The notes under the pieces are model-generated. The model made no database searches. It was not told the DNA's origin and saw only the letters and a list, made by a program, of their open reading frames with translations. Positions 23,324 through 34,910 of a DNA stretch of 64,000 nucleotides are shown here, in pieces. Source of the DNA: Choristoneura fumiferana (Eukaryota > Arthropoda > Insecta > Lepidoptera > Tortricidae). How positions within the stretch are numbered: position 1 is the stretch's first letter; each line of letters starts with the position of its first letter. Position numbers and translations under genes: made by a program. Where the stretch lies: positions 40,964,448-41,028,447 of the forward strand of contig NC_133472.1 of assembly GCF_025370935.1 (NCBI RefSeq), written 5' to 3'.

Positions 23324-23540
23324 TCCATACTAATATTATAAATGCGAAAGTGTGTTTGTGTGTTTGTCCGTCTTTCACGCCGTAACGGAGGGACGGATCG
23401 ACGTGACTTTTAGGACAGAGATAGTTTTTGGGCCCGAGAGTGACATAGGCTACTTTTTATCCCGGAAAAATGCACAGTTCCCGAGGGAAAAGCGCGCAAT
23501 AACCGAATCCCACGCGGGCGGAGCCGCGGGCAAAAGCTAG
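23324..23540 (+). mobile_element. Complete Lep1-like Helitron (copy B)
   Basis: It is equivalent to 10679-10898. TC follows A and CTAG precedes T. The T-run before ATCCCGG is three bases shorter than in copy A. Confidence 0.85.
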
Positions 23541-23656
23541 TCAAAATATAAATCCAAACGAATTTATGAATTTGAACTAATAATTCACACGTATTTAGTT
23601 TAGAACATACTTAGATTGTTACATTTAGTTAAGTACCTACCTAAACAAATATACTT

Positions 23657-23735
23657 AGGGGCTGTTTCACCACCCATTAATTAATTTTAACTGTGATGCC
23701 GTCTTTGTTTGCTTTGTTCGGATAAACGGATTTTT
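23657..23735 (+). repeat. 'GGGGCTGTTTCACCACCCATT' repeat fragment (copy B)
   Basis: It is equivalent to 11021-11105, with a short deletion after TTTTAACTG relative to copy A. Confidence 0.6.
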
Positions 23736-24354
23736 TTTCTATAACCAACTTATAATTAATTATAAATAAATATCATAAATTAACATATGTTTTATTCCTA
23801 CACCTAAAATTACACACAAAAAATAAAAATCTACACACGTCTGTTTTTACTTTTTATAGTCGCCAACCCTAGCGATCCGCGCATCCGTAGGTATAAATTT
23901 CAAGAATACGGCCGAGTCGATCTACTGCCTTGTTACGTATATTGTGCATTAAGCATATTGAGCCAGCCAGCTTTATCCGGTTCGAAGGACCATGTCGTAT
24001 CAGGTATGTATATACCGGGTGGGGCCTTTAGCAGGAGCAAACTATCAAAACATAAATCGTACTCGTGAAACTGAACGACATTAGTTCAGCGACTTTTAAA
24101 AAAAATTGAGTTTTTTTTTTTTCATACAAATTAAATAGTAATATTCATGTTCGCCATCCTAGAGCCCAATATTGAAGTCACCTGTCACGCTACAAACATC
24201 AAAATATTGCTTTACATTGCTTCTTCGCGCCCTTTTAGGAGTACTAGGACTTTTAAAACAAAGTTTGGCTTTGCCAGCCACTCTTCGTCTTCGCATGTCA
24301 TTTATTCAGCACGTCAATATAAAAGCTTAAGGCTCGTTCATCTCTGTCAGGTAA

Positions 24355-25034
24355 AGCTTGTCTAATTTAAAAACACGCGTCCCTCAGTCAACTAAATCAG
24401 TTTATTACGACTACTTAGACAGCAAATTTTACAATAAACCGCCTGAACCCAGCGGGGAGCTGAATCCCCGTTGGGCTGAGACGGTTATTCTAAGTATGAT
24501 TGGTTTTTTGGAGTCTTTTTGTATTTTTTATTTCAACTCCAAATTTGTTACTTTTACGGGTATCCCGTGAAACCATATCGAAAATACAAACTGAGACATG
24601 GATGCACAGAAAAACCAGAAAAAAAGACCAGCGCTGGGAATCGAACCCAGGTCCTCAGTAATCCGTGCTGCGTGCTATAACCCCTACACCACCGCTGGAC
24701 AGGAATCTAGACACGATTTTTTCCTATGCATACATATCTCAGGTTGCTTATTTCTACTACGCTACTTATGCAGCAGCACTAGCGACATCTATGTTCCGCT
24801 CTCATCGAGAGACGTCACACTCTTTCGGAACCAACCGCTCACCTAGACAAGAGATGTCGCTACTAAGCAATCAAATTATGATTGGTTTTTTGGAGTCTTT
24901 TTGTATTTTTTATTTCAACATATTTTTTTTCTTTTTTTTGTATTTTTGGTTATTGTAAGATTTACTGTCTAAGTAGTCATAATGAACTGGTTTTGTTGAG
25001 CGAGGGACGCGTCTTTTTTTAAATAAGACAAGCT
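24355..25034. mobile_element. Long-TIR element with internal SINE (copy B)
   Basis: It is equivalent to 11734-12415. The tRNA-like head of the internal minus-strand SINE is at 24627-24699, with the SINE body to about 24495. Confidence 0.8.
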
Positions 25035-25515
25035 CTACGACACGCAGGCACTTTATAAAAGTGGAATTATTGTGTATAATTGCTGAATCCTGCTCGTTAA
25101 AAGCCTCCAAATACTGTCGGCTAGTATCAAGGGTAACTGGTGTTGTAACAGACCCATTGTAACTATTTTCCCACCGCTATGTGTACCTGCCGTTAATTGC
25201 TGTATTATAGCTGTATAAATTGTTTTACGCCTGACGTAATGCGTAAGAACGTCGATTATAATTGTCTTATCGTTAAGTAATATTCAGAGTGAGACGGTTT
25301 TCTAGCAAAACATGCATTCCATGCACGTATCATTTCATTACAATTGTATGTGCAGCAAATTTTCGTATGTGATATGGTAATTTAAACTAGTCAAAAAAAA
25401 ATAAGGGCAACTTGAGTTTCATTTATAAAATGAAATCCAAAAAAGCATGCTTACATTTAATTTAACGAAAAGTGTTTGTATAGGTATGTTAAGTACGTAT
25501 CTAATATTAATAATA

Positions 25516-25722
25516 GTTGATTGTACAACAAGAGCATAAAACGAACCATTTTAACCGAGGCGTTTATATAGCCACCCGAGCCGTGGATAGACACGTCGAG
25601 AGGAAAATGGGTTTAATGCTCGAGTTTGACACTTCGAATCAGAGGAAATTAAATAGCAACAGTGGAAATAATTGTTCACTTACTAGGTGCCTTTTATTTT
25701 TCATGCATTGCTATATAAATTT
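25516..25722 (+). repeat. Dispersed repeat 'GAACCATTTTA..CCACCCGAGCC' (copy B)
   Basis: It is equivalent to 12906-13112 and nearly identical over its length. Confidence 0.75.
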
Positions 25723-26325
25723 TAATTGATTTATTTTGATTGATTTTAAGTTTTTCATATTTCAGTAATAATACGGTTCCTGAGATATATAAACAAACAG
25801 ACAGACAAATGGACATCTTAGCGTCAGTAATAACATTTCACTTGTCACGTTTCTAGTACAGAATCCTAATAACTGGCTCATAATATTAACATTGTTCTAA
25901 AATGTACGAAATGAAAGTATCCGCAAAACTGTTGCAATCGACAAGCGAAGGTCGGCCGATCATGAGAAAAAAATACGCCATTTTGGACAAGAACACAGAA
26001 CCCACTAAAAGAATAGTATGTAAGTAGGTAGGTACAAATGTAGTAAATAATAATCCTCTCCATCTCATTTTCTCAATAACGTTCGTATTTTTTTAAGCTA
26101 CTTTAATCAGCCTCAGTACCCATCAAGGCAGTATGCAAAGGTCGCGACGAGAGATTAATAACCGATATAGGTATGAAGACTTTTCTCAATTCAGACAAAA
26201 ATGAAACCGGCTACAAAAAACTATAAAAATAATTTTCTACCAGTCTAAAGTCGGTGCCTCAGCACAAGCCAGCAGGAGTGGACCTATAGTCGTCTACCTG
26301 ACCTACATACTATAATATTAATTTT

Positions 26326-26871
26326 GACGACCTGATGGCCTAGTGGTTAGAGAACCTGACTACGAGCTTGAGGCCCGGGTTACTTCCAGTGTGTTGCCGG
26401 CAGCCACGCTTATTTTAAGGGAGGTTGAAGTAACATATTTCTGTAACTTAAACCATGACATTAATTTAATTCATAAACTCAGACTTTGTTAGCTTTTTAA
26501 CACAATTAGAGTGCCAGCAATGCACAGCAAATTAAATTGACAAGTTAGTGTAAATGACAGCCGACAGATACTTTGAATATAAGTTGTCAATTTACTAAAG
26601 TTAACAAAGTCTGAATTTAAGTTTATTAATTAAATTAATGTCATGGTTAAGTTAAAAAATACTCTAAGACATGCAGAGTAACCACTCTTACACCTAACAC
26701 ATTATGCAGAGAGAAAGTAATATTTATTTACCTACACATATTCGATACACAGAAAAAAGTATAAGAAAAAATATTTTTATATTATATTAAAAATATTTTT
26801 TTTCTATTTTATGTAATTTTGATTGTGTGTGTTTGCAGTAACAAATAAACGTTTTATCTATCTATCTATAT
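26326..26871 (+). mobile_element. tRNA-headed SINE split by a MITE (copy B)
   Basis: It is equivalent to 13716-14263. The inserted MITE is at 26445-26653 (AACTTAAACCATGAC ... GTCATGGTTAAGTT) and the (TCTA)n tail ends near 26871. Confidence 0.8.
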
Positions 26872-27178
26872 ATTGGGCCCCTCTCAGCATAAAGTTGCAG
26901 CAAGCCGCGACGCTGTTTTTCAGGCCCCCCATTTATGTTCCCTAGTACTTGTTACCTCCACTCGAATCTATGGCTGTGTAGCTCTGCGTCTGCCTTTGTT
27001 TAACTTAAGGTTTTAAGGCTATATAGGTTATTTTTTCTGGTGACCAAGAAGCCCCGAAGAAGAATTGTATCTGTGTCTCATGTCGCAATCCTATTTGTGA
27101 AGGCCAGTTCGCTCTCGTTCGGGTTTAAATAGAACTGTATCGTTTGTTACGGTAATTCGTTAGGCATGATCTGGGGGG

Positions 27179-27298
27179 TCACTACGAAATTCTAAAATCG
27201 AAGTTCGTATCGTACCGTCCCTCTCACTCTCGTATTAAATAATATAAGTGTCAGCGGGACGGCAAGATCCGAAGTTCGAATTTTAAACTTCGTAGTAC
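27179..27298. mobile_element. MITE with CTACGAAA arms (copy B)
   Basis: It is equivalent to 14569-14688, with several substitutions in the left arm. Confidence 0.65.
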
Positions 27299-27299
27299 A

Positions 27300-27702
27300 A
27301 CAATTTTGGAATTTTACTAAATTCCCCTGGGAATTCCCAAATTTATATCGTAGTCTTCATTGTGTTTAGCACAACTGGTCAAAATTTCAAGACTCTTAAC
27401 CCAGCGGCTGAAATTTCAAGATTTTATCCCTATCCCGTAGGAAAATCGGGATAAAAGTAGCCTATGTGTTAATTCCAGACGTCCAGCTACCTACATACCA
27501 AATTTCATGACTTTGCCCAGCGGTTGCAATTTGGATATTTTATCCCTATCACGCATATTGGGATAAAAAGTATCCTTTGTTTTAATCCAGATTATATACT
27601 AACATTTTGCCAAATTTCATCCAAATCCGTCCAGCCGTTTCAGCGTGAAGAAGTAACAAACATACTCGCTCACAAACTTTCGCATGTATAATTTTAAAAG
27701 GA
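27300..27702 (-). mobile_element. Lep1-like Helitron, 3'-truncated (copy B)
   Basis: It is equivalent to 14694-15092, with the 5' TC end at 27702. Confidence 0.75.
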
Positions 27703-27837
27703 TAGGATTTCCACATAGAAAATATAATCGAGATCATGACAGCTGTGTCGTAGATCCCCGAAGTAAATAAATAAGTAAATGAGATTAGATAAGCTGAAAA
27801 ACCACACAAGACAAAACAATAATTATTAAGTACAAGT

Positions 27838-27963
27838 ACTGGCCCATAAACTTTCTCCATGGCAAAAATGACGTCGATCCGTCGCTCCGTTTCGACGTGA
27901 AAGACGGACAAACATACAAACAAACAAACACACACACTTTCGCATTTAGAATATTAGTATGGA
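27838..27963 (-). mobile_element. Lep1-like Helitron 5' fragment (copy B)
   Basis: It is equivalent to 15225-15347. A 117-codon frame reads through this and the preceding Helitron in copy B only. It is not a gene. Confidence 0.75.
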
Positions 27964-28090
27964 TAGAAAAAATTGCAACTTATTATTTTCCTTATAAAAT
28001 AAATTAGCACGTGATACTACTTTGTTTTTAACCGACTTCAAAAAAGGAAGAGGTTCTATGTTCCAATGTTTGTATTTTTTTAATTAAAAA

Positions 28091-28717
28091 TGTCGCACTT
28101 GTTGACGCGACAAGCTCTAACAGAACGCTACTTGACAAGTTTGAACACGACGTCCTTTATCGAAAGCTGTGAGCATTGTCGGCACCCAACGCGCACTAAC
28201 TTTTGTCATATGCAAATGTTGATGCAAAATCTCTCCAACTCTTTCCTTACTAATACCTTAGGCTTCAGCTATTTGCCAAACCTTAATTCTCCGATCCTCT
28301 AATACTAACTTCTTAAATTTTTCAGTATTTTCTTCAGTCACAACCGATATTGGCCTCCCTGAGCGAGGATCGTCTTCGATTGACTCTCGGCCAAGTTTAA
28401 AAAGTCGACTCCATTTTTTAACAGTGGCATGAGAAGGGCCTGATGCGCCGTAAATACTAGCCATTTCTTCATAAATACTTTTCGGCGATTTGTCACTTCG
28501 TGAGGAACTTAATGACTGCACGGTGCTCAATTTTCGTGATATGCGATGATAATTCACACATAACCTTTATCGTCGGATATCTTGAGATGTAATAAAATAA
28601 AAGAAACATTGTATTTACTTTATAAATGGTCTTTTTATTGGCTAGTACCTACCGCTAACACATAATAATATGCAACCTCAGAGTACCTTAGGCTTAGAAC
28701 TTTTCAGCCGCCCCTTG
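28091..28717 (-). pseudogene. mariner transposase remnant, 3'-truncated (copy B)
   Basis: This is the better-preserved version of 15489-16110. From the minus-strand ATG at 28557 the frame stays open for 99 codons through the helix-turn-helix region (KKWSRLFKLGRESIED, DPRSGRPISV, LVLEDRRIKVWQIAEA). It meets one TAA, then continues in the same frame as GISKERVGEILHQHLHMTKV and SARWVPTMLTAFDKGRR, the linker typical of mariner before the catalytic core. A second in-frame stop follows near the truncation. The 5' TIR CAAGGGCGGCTGAAAAG next to TA lies at 28717. No catalytic aspartates remain. As a mariner N-terminal half this is secure; the subfamily is not assigned. Confidence 0.88.
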
Positions 28718-29510
28718 TAGCTTCAGGCTTTACTTTAATAGAAGTTTTATCTTATGGAATACCTACTTTGAGTTAACTTGGCAGTAAAGAGCGCATACTT
28801 TCGCGTTGAAGAAGTTCTGCTCTCTTCACTTAAATATTTTAGAACTTAAATTATTGTCATCTAATTTACTTTGAAGTGGTATTTTACGATTGAGTTTACA
28901 TTACAATTACTTGTAAAACCGATTGTTTATTGAATAAAAACATTATTTTTGTATTGAATATTATTTTTAACTAGCTTTTTTAATTTTAGTCAATAGGTTG
29001 AATTTATTTTTGAATATCTTCATTATTTTAAAACATATTGGTGTGTTTTGCTAATTCAGTAGTTATAGGTACTTATTATTATTCCCTCAATGGCGGCCTT
29101 AAGGCTTGGGCCAATGTCAGTTGCGATGACAGGGTTGCGGTTGATTCTGCAGAACGCCAACAGTTTGACAGCAGCAAGAAAATAATTTTGAAAATAGAAA
29201 AAAAAAATCCTTTTCGGCCGAACGCTGTTGCGGGTTATAGGTACTTCATTTGTAACTCTATTTGTCAGTTGCGCTTTGACGTTTTTAGATGTCAGTAAAC
29301 CGGCCAGTATTAAGTTATCAAAATCATATGCAACCTCGCTGTAATATTTAATTGGCGCCTGTTGCAGTCGTAGCTTTTCGACTGGGCTCAATAAAAAAAG
29401 GATTTAAAAACATAAACACAACCTAATTTAAAACATAGTGTAATCGATTTTACTCTCGATTCTGAGCAAAATACTTTCTGGTTTTCAGATATTTAATTAG
29501 CACCTTACTG

Positions 29511-29801
29511 TACAGTCACGTCTAAATATGTATACAAAAACAAGGTTGCATAAATATGTAGTCATACATTGTATCAAAAATATTTATCTATTACTGACAC
29601 CAAAAAATTGTATTCATTAACTTTTTCAGTATTATGTAATCACAAAATGCTTCAGAAAGTTGCATACTTAAATAAATTCCATTTAAATGTATTCACCTCG
29701 TAGGCAAAATAAGTATACATGAATGGGTTCCATATACATATAACCACACTAATTTGGCAAATATTTGTATACGCCGTTTGATTCATAAATATGTAAACAC
29801 G
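29511..29801 (+). mobile_element. TA-flanked MITE with CAGTCACGTC end, copy 1
   Basis: The outer end TACAGTCACGTCTAAATATG lies next to TA. The inner end is ...CATAAATATGTAAACACGA. A second copy in the opposite orientation is at 32552-32851. The TA target and CAGT start fit a Tc1/mariner-type MITE. There is no ORF. Confidence 0.7.
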
Positions 29802-30177
29802 ATTTGATATTTTGATTCGTTTTGAAGAATTACTGTTTTGTTAAGATTACATGTCTGTCTCTTTCGTAACTGCATGCGGGCAGGGACATACATACTACGA
29901 ATCCATACTCCATTAAAAATAATATTATATACTGGTGACCCGTTCCGGCACAACACGGTTACGGTATACATAAGACACCGTGAATCACACTATTTATTTG
30001 TGAAAACCGCATCAAAATCCGTTGCGTAGTTTGAAAGATCTAAGCGTACAGACAAAAAAAGCGAGTTTGTTTATACTATGGAGTGATGAATTGAAAGTAA
30101 CTGTCTGTTGTTGTATCACGTCGAAACCGACTGGTTTCGACTGTCAAGGGGCTGAACATAGGGTAGGGTGATCTCAT
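29802..30177. other. Unrecognised sequence (copy B)
   Basis: No repeat boundary or gene is seen. Short frames such as 29838-30029 are not credible. Confidence 0.35.
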
Positions 30178-31892
30178 CTAATTTGGTGATAAAATCGAAT
30201 TTTGAATAAAAGTCCATGTTATTATCAATCAATGTCTTTACTTTTAATAGGAACTGCAGACAGTCCTGTTATTGGCATAATCATGCCTTAAAATCTTAAT
30301 TAAATATAAATAATACTGTTCATAATCCACATTTCTTCAACTGCCCGAACACCGCTAATTTGGTGACAATCACCTTAAGTCGGTGATACGTACTACTCTA
30401 ATTAGACTATAACCAAATTACACAAGTTTTAATTTTTTTTTATCACCTAATTAGGTATAATGAAGTTTATTTAAAATATATTTGGAAAAAAATATTAATC
30501 AGTATTAAATTAAATTGCACGTAGGTATATTTTTCGTAATAAACAATGAAATCTATTAATTTTGAACATTTAACTACCGTGTTACACACTCATAGTGTGA
30601 ACGTACCTTTGTAGAGCGATGTTGGTACTGTTGTGTGCTACCCTACATTTCACAGTTCCAACCTAAATGACGTTGAAAACGCTCCTGAGAGGAAGAGCTA
30701 CGGATTAGCCTGAAACATGTCGAGCTAAACTCGATTTAAGACGTGAGTGATCCGGGTCAATGCCATTTAATATGAAATCTATTAATTGCCATTTAATATG
30801 AAATCTGGAATTGTCGACCCTACTACATGCATCACACATAAATATTTTTTGGTTCTTATCATTATCAACTATCTTGACTCTGGCAATGGAGGTGATACGG
30901 CTTCATGCAAAATTAACAAACTATCCAATCTACGCCTACGCCATTTTCAACCGACGAAGAAAAAATGGAGGAGGTTCTCAAGTCGACTCGAATTTCTTTT
31001 TAATGTATGACCACGCATGACTTTTTACAGAGTTTTTACAAGTTGAACCTTGAAGTTGGTCCCATATAAATTTGGAAAAAAAATCTACCCTAAGGATGGG
31101 AAAAATATAAAATAAAAACTTTTTAACAGAAAAAATTAAACCGCCGATGCTTTATGTATAATGTAATGTCATGTTTGACTCCAATACGTTTTCAATGGCT
31201 GATTTTAATTTATTAGATTCATTATACTCGCGGTTTTTTTCTTTTTATTTTATCGTCATCCATGTTCTGAAAATTAAAAAATTACAATGAAAAGTAAAAA
31301 AAAAATAACTCATGTAATTTGGTGATAAAGACCCCCAAAATAATATACTAACGTTGCTTATGAACTGCAACTTTATTAATTATGAATTATTCAACACAAT
31401 ACATGCAATAAATAATTAAAATACACGCGTTATAATTAAATTTCACTCATATCTTTAACTATCTTGTTTAATTTGGTGATACCGTTGCGGCGTCAAATTC
31501 TTGAAAATGATAACTTTTTGACCGGCTTTCATAACGTACTGTGAAAAAACTATACAAGTTTTGTTAAAAATAATAACTGATATACTAAAAATAATGTTTT
31601 TTAAGTACACTGTCCACTTTTTATACAAATCCAGGCACTTTTAGTATTTAAAAACTAATTATAAACGGAGAACCAGTTTCTACATTGTCCACGCGGCGCC
31701 GTAATGAGGTCCCGCGCGAGATATTTGCTAATATTTACTATCTCGCTCTCTCAATTTGACCCACAAGAATGCAAACGGAATTCTAACTTAATGCTTTGTA
31801 GTAAGGTCGCATTTAAAAGGCCTAAATTCACTAGCTTTACTCGGTATCGTGCTTCAACCATGTATCACCGAATTAGGCGTATCACCAAATAA
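30178..31892. other. Region with seven TATCACC-AAATTA boxes
   Basis: The 12-13 bp box TAATTTGGTGAT (reverse TATCACCAAATTA) occurs forward at 30179-30190, 30356-30366 (ending GGTGAC), 31315-31326 and 31469-31480. It occurs reversed at 30441-30453, 31863-31875 and 31880-31892 (one or two mismatches). A direct repeat of about 25 bp (TGCCATTTAATATGAAATCT) lies near 30762-30806. There is no convincing ORF. The boxes could be subterminal binding sites of an unrecognised transposon or part of a decayed larger repeat. Confidence 0.55.
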
Positions 31893-32203
31893 TGCGAGTT
31901 TACCCTACTTAGTTTTTCTCTCCAAAAGCAACCCTTAAGGGGAGAAAATGGGGGATGAACTGACTGGAGTGAGCTGGATGAAATTTGGTATGGATATATT
32001 TAATTTTTTATACACCATCAAGATCACCAAAATACTTGGAACGTCCAGAGTAGTCATTAATATCGACTAAGCCAAAGCGATCAAGTTGTTCGGGTCATCC
32101 ACTAAGGACAGATCCACTGAAGCATCTATAATTTGCAATCTTTAATCATTGTAATTTTAATTATAGATCTCTCACTCATCGTACGAAACACAGTAGCAGG
32201 ACT
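31893..32203. other. Unrecognised sequence
   Basis: This is single-copy sequence just right of the duplicated segment. Nothing is recognised. Confidence 0.35.
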
Positions 32204-32312
32204 AGCCAGCTCCTGCTTCACGTCGATATTCTGTGAGAGTGTGGTACTACCCCGGTCGAGCCCGCCCATTCGTACTGCAAACCAAGAACTGGCTACAGTG
32301 CGGCTCTACCAC
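32204..32312 (+). repeat. 'CTGTGAGAGTGTGGTACTACC' interspersed repeat fragment
   Basis: AGCCAGCTCCTGCTTCACGT, TTCTGTGAGAGTGTGGTACT and CCCGGTCGAGCCCGCCCATT match, from memory, a dispersed lepidopteran repeat. Class unknown, boundaries approximate. Confidence 0.45.
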
Positions 32313-32551
32313 TAACAATTAACAATATAATTAAAATAAAAACAAAAAAATGCTTAGTGCACCTTTCTGAGAATACCCTAAACTGAAATACTCAATATTT
32401 ACAAGTCATTCAATCTAAGGACTGTCAAGTGCGTCATAGAATAATCGTGAGATAGACGTATGCAGTGACAAGTCCGCACTGTTTTCGTGAATTGTCAAAT
32501 CAGTTAAATATACAACTTACGATTCTATGCCAGTCAGACAAGGTTTGTTGT

Positions 32552-32851
32552 TGCAGTCTGGATACATATTTATGAATCAAACGGCGTATACAAATATTTG
32601 CCAAGTTGGTGTGGTTATATGTATATGGAATCCATTCATGTATACTTATTTTTGCCTACGAGGTGGATACATTTAAATGGAATTTATTTAAGTATGCAAC
32701 TTTCTGAAGCATTTTGTGATTACATAATACTGAAACAGTTTAATGAATACAATTTTTTGGTGTCAGTAATAGATACATATTTATGATGAAAATGTGTGGC
32801 TACATATTTTCAATTTTTTTTTGTGTATACATACTTTTAGACGTGACTGTA
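32552..32851 (-). mobile_element. TA-flanked MITE with CAGTCACGTC end, copy 2
   Basis: It is the reverse complement of 29511-29801 over its whole length, ending GACGTGACTG next to TA. The inner end reads TGCAGTCTGGATACATATTT, a weaker CAGTC terminus, which makes each copy look like a complete MITE of about 300 bp. Confidence 0.75.
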
Positions 32852-33461
32852 CATAAGTTACCTACATTAACTTAGTAACAAGATTGTAAATAACATTTAT
32901 TTATCTTTTTTTATTTTACTATTTACTTTCAAACTGTAACATGCTTGCAAGAAATAAAAGGCATTTATTTTTATTATTATTTATTTTATAAACTCAAATA
33001 AACCACCATATTAGTGAAAGTTTTTCGTTGATTTTTGTTACTTTTTTTTCACGATTTTTAGTGTGAATAATATAAGATACAATAGTTCAATGTCAACTGC
33101 TCATCACCTTTTACGAAAGATTGCTTCTTCCGATGCAGAGACGTTTATTATTAATAAGTCCTGGTGCTTCACCATCCGTTCCATTCCACCATATGCATTA
33201 CGAGGAGCATAAGTAAATTGCTTAGCAACTGTGTTAAAATAATTGAAATTAAACCCATGAAATACTTGTTATTGAGTAGTACAGTGGTCAACTGTGGTCT
33301 TCACTTGTCTTTATCATTAGTTCCACTTCACCAAATGATGATGTTCAAGAGCAAATGCACGAGTTACTACTAAATATATCCAAATTACCATAGGTGTCCC
33401 TACAATATTTCCTTGGGATCCTCTCAATCATCAGATCCTGATTTCGATGGTACCAAATTAG
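32852..33461. other. Unrecognised sequence
   Basis: AATAAAAGGCATTTATTTTT at about 32955 may be a retroposon tail. There is no other signal. Confidence 0.35.
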
Positions 33462-33535
33462 AGGGCTTGGGCCGTAGTAGCACGCGGGCCCACTAAGGAG
33501 TGGGAACTTCACACAATCCATTGAATTGCTTCTCA
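33462..33535 (-). mobile_element. RTE-like retrotransposon 3' fragment
   Basis: On the minus strand it shares CAATTCAATGGATTGTGTGA, AGTTCCCACTCCTTAGTGGG and CCCGCGTG with the clearer copy at 41155-41340. It is degenerate and short. Confidence 0.5.
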
Positions 33536-34090
33536 GGTTTTGCTTATTAGTAGATGACCAATTATAGAAGGGGCTTAAAACTACAACAAAAATACATGTT
33601 TGGCAAATTTTAATCCTATAAACTTACGGCTTAAAGAGTAACTCAGGAGACCGTAACTATAGCAACGAGTGACAAGAAAAAGTTAATCGACCCAACTCTA
33701 CATTTGCGTGTAGTTTGTTGATTAAACACTGGTCTATACTGTGACTAAACACGTGTTAACATTTGTTTAACTAGTTATGAAGTTTAAAAGCATGCTAAAA
33801 TTTCGCCGTGTCAGAGGCGAACAACCTCCGTACATACAACTGTATCATCAGTATCATCATGACTTGACATTGACTTCATAATTAGAATTAAGAGTGTGAA
33901 GATGCGTTACATCCGGGACATTGTCCCCTGGCCTGGATAACGGTTTGACCCTGCAAAAATGCGATAGTTTCTATGCCGTTTTTTTTTTAATAATAGGCTA
34001 GATTTCTGAAAATACGTACAATTAGTCCGTCGGTTAGTTTAAAATAAAATATCGGACACGTACGAGTACATGTATATATTCTTTTGTCAA
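33536..34090. other. Unrecognised sequence
   Basis: No gene or repeat boundary is visible. Confidence 0.35.
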
Positions 34091-34094
34091 TTAA

Positions 34095-34285
34095 CCTTTT
34101 CGACGCCAACGACTCATATACGCACCGCAGGATGTCACGCTACGCCAACGACCTATGTATACGTCCAATACTCCAATGCAAAAGCAACCTTCGCTCAGTC
34201 GTGTTAAGGTTCAATTTTAGGCATTGCAATAAAGAGGCCTGGCGTATAGGTGATGTGTTTTGTATTTGACGTGGCGGTGAAAAGG
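34095..34285. mobile_element. piggyBac-type MITE with TTAA target duplication
   Basis: TTAA (34091-34094) precedes CCTTTTCGACGCCAACGAC, and the right end GTGGCGGTGAAAAGG is followed by TTAA (34286-34289). The terminal repeats are inverted (CCTTTTC-ACGCC) and begin CC, next to exact TTAA duplications, the signature of the piggyBac superfamily. At 191 bp with no transposase it is non-autonomous. The 61-codon frame across it is accidental. Confidence 0.85.
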
Positions 34286-34289
34286 TTAA

Positions 34290-34687
34290 ACAAAAAAACG
34301 ATAATAGCCACTGTAGCCAGTTAAAATTTCGCGCGCGGTTTCTTCACTTGTTAGTACGGCGAAACTACTCCCAAACTTTGACACGCTTCGTCTTTGTAAC
34401 TTTTTGTTTGAATTGACAAAAGAAATAGTACATTGAGAACCTAGGGTTGAAAGTGACCCATTTCACCGGAGAAGTGAGAGCGCCAATAGTTCGAGGGAAA
34501 ATGGATAATTTCACCATACTTAATTACTTTTCATTTCGACTGTAAGGAAAGTAAAATACTATATACACACATTTTATAAAAGAGATATGCTTAGAATAAT
34601 CAGTTAAATTTTTATTTATATCCAACCTCCAACCTTTTCGCACTGCACTGGCCACTTGCCATGGCCGACAACACTGTAATCGAGTTG
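34290..34687. other. Unrecognised sequence
   Basis: Nothing can be supported here. Confidence 0.35.
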
Positions 34688-34910
34688 GTTACGACCAAGT
34701 AGCTTATATACAAAACTGGAGGTTGAACGCCGAATGAAGTTTGACCTTTATTATGTATTTATATATTACATCTCTTTCTTTCACACGTCACGAATGACAA
34801 AAGAAAGAGATACGAGACGTAATAAATTATAAAGGTCAAATTTCTTGTTTCAAACGGATGTTCAGCGTTCAAGCTCCAGTGTTGTATTATTAAGCTCTTT
34901 GGTCACGACG
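34688..34910. mobile_element. Foldback MITE with CTGGAGGTTGAACGCC arms
   Basis: GGTTACGACCAAGTAGCTTA, AAACTGGAGGTTGAACGCC and TTTGACCTTTATTA are inverted on the right as AAAGGTCAAATTT, GCGTTCAAGCTCCAGTGTTG and TAAGCTCTTTGGTCACGAC. The centre has an opposed CTCTTTCTTT/AAAGAAAGAG pair. No target duplication was identified. Confidence 0.75.

Larger units (their letters stand above)
19297..31865 (+). repeat. Copy B of the ~12.5 kb segment
   Basis: It starts on the first base after the gap (AAGGTAGGTACTTATTG) and ends at about 31865 (ATGTAT), where copy A runs into the gap. Unrecognised blocks match copy A: 19681-19998, 20774-21175, 21701-23057, 23736-24354, 25035-25515, 25723-26325, 26872-27178 and 28718-29510. 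Copy B looks better resolved over the 29500-31865 stretch than its counterpart before the gap. Confidence 0.9.

Noticed and set aside
27582..27935. A 117-aa minus-strand gene
   Set aside because: It reads across two Helitron fragments and is interrupted in copy A.
6673..31865. A genuine recent tandem duplication
   Set aside because: Both inner boundaries coincide with the 100-N gap, which fits unmerged contigs much better.
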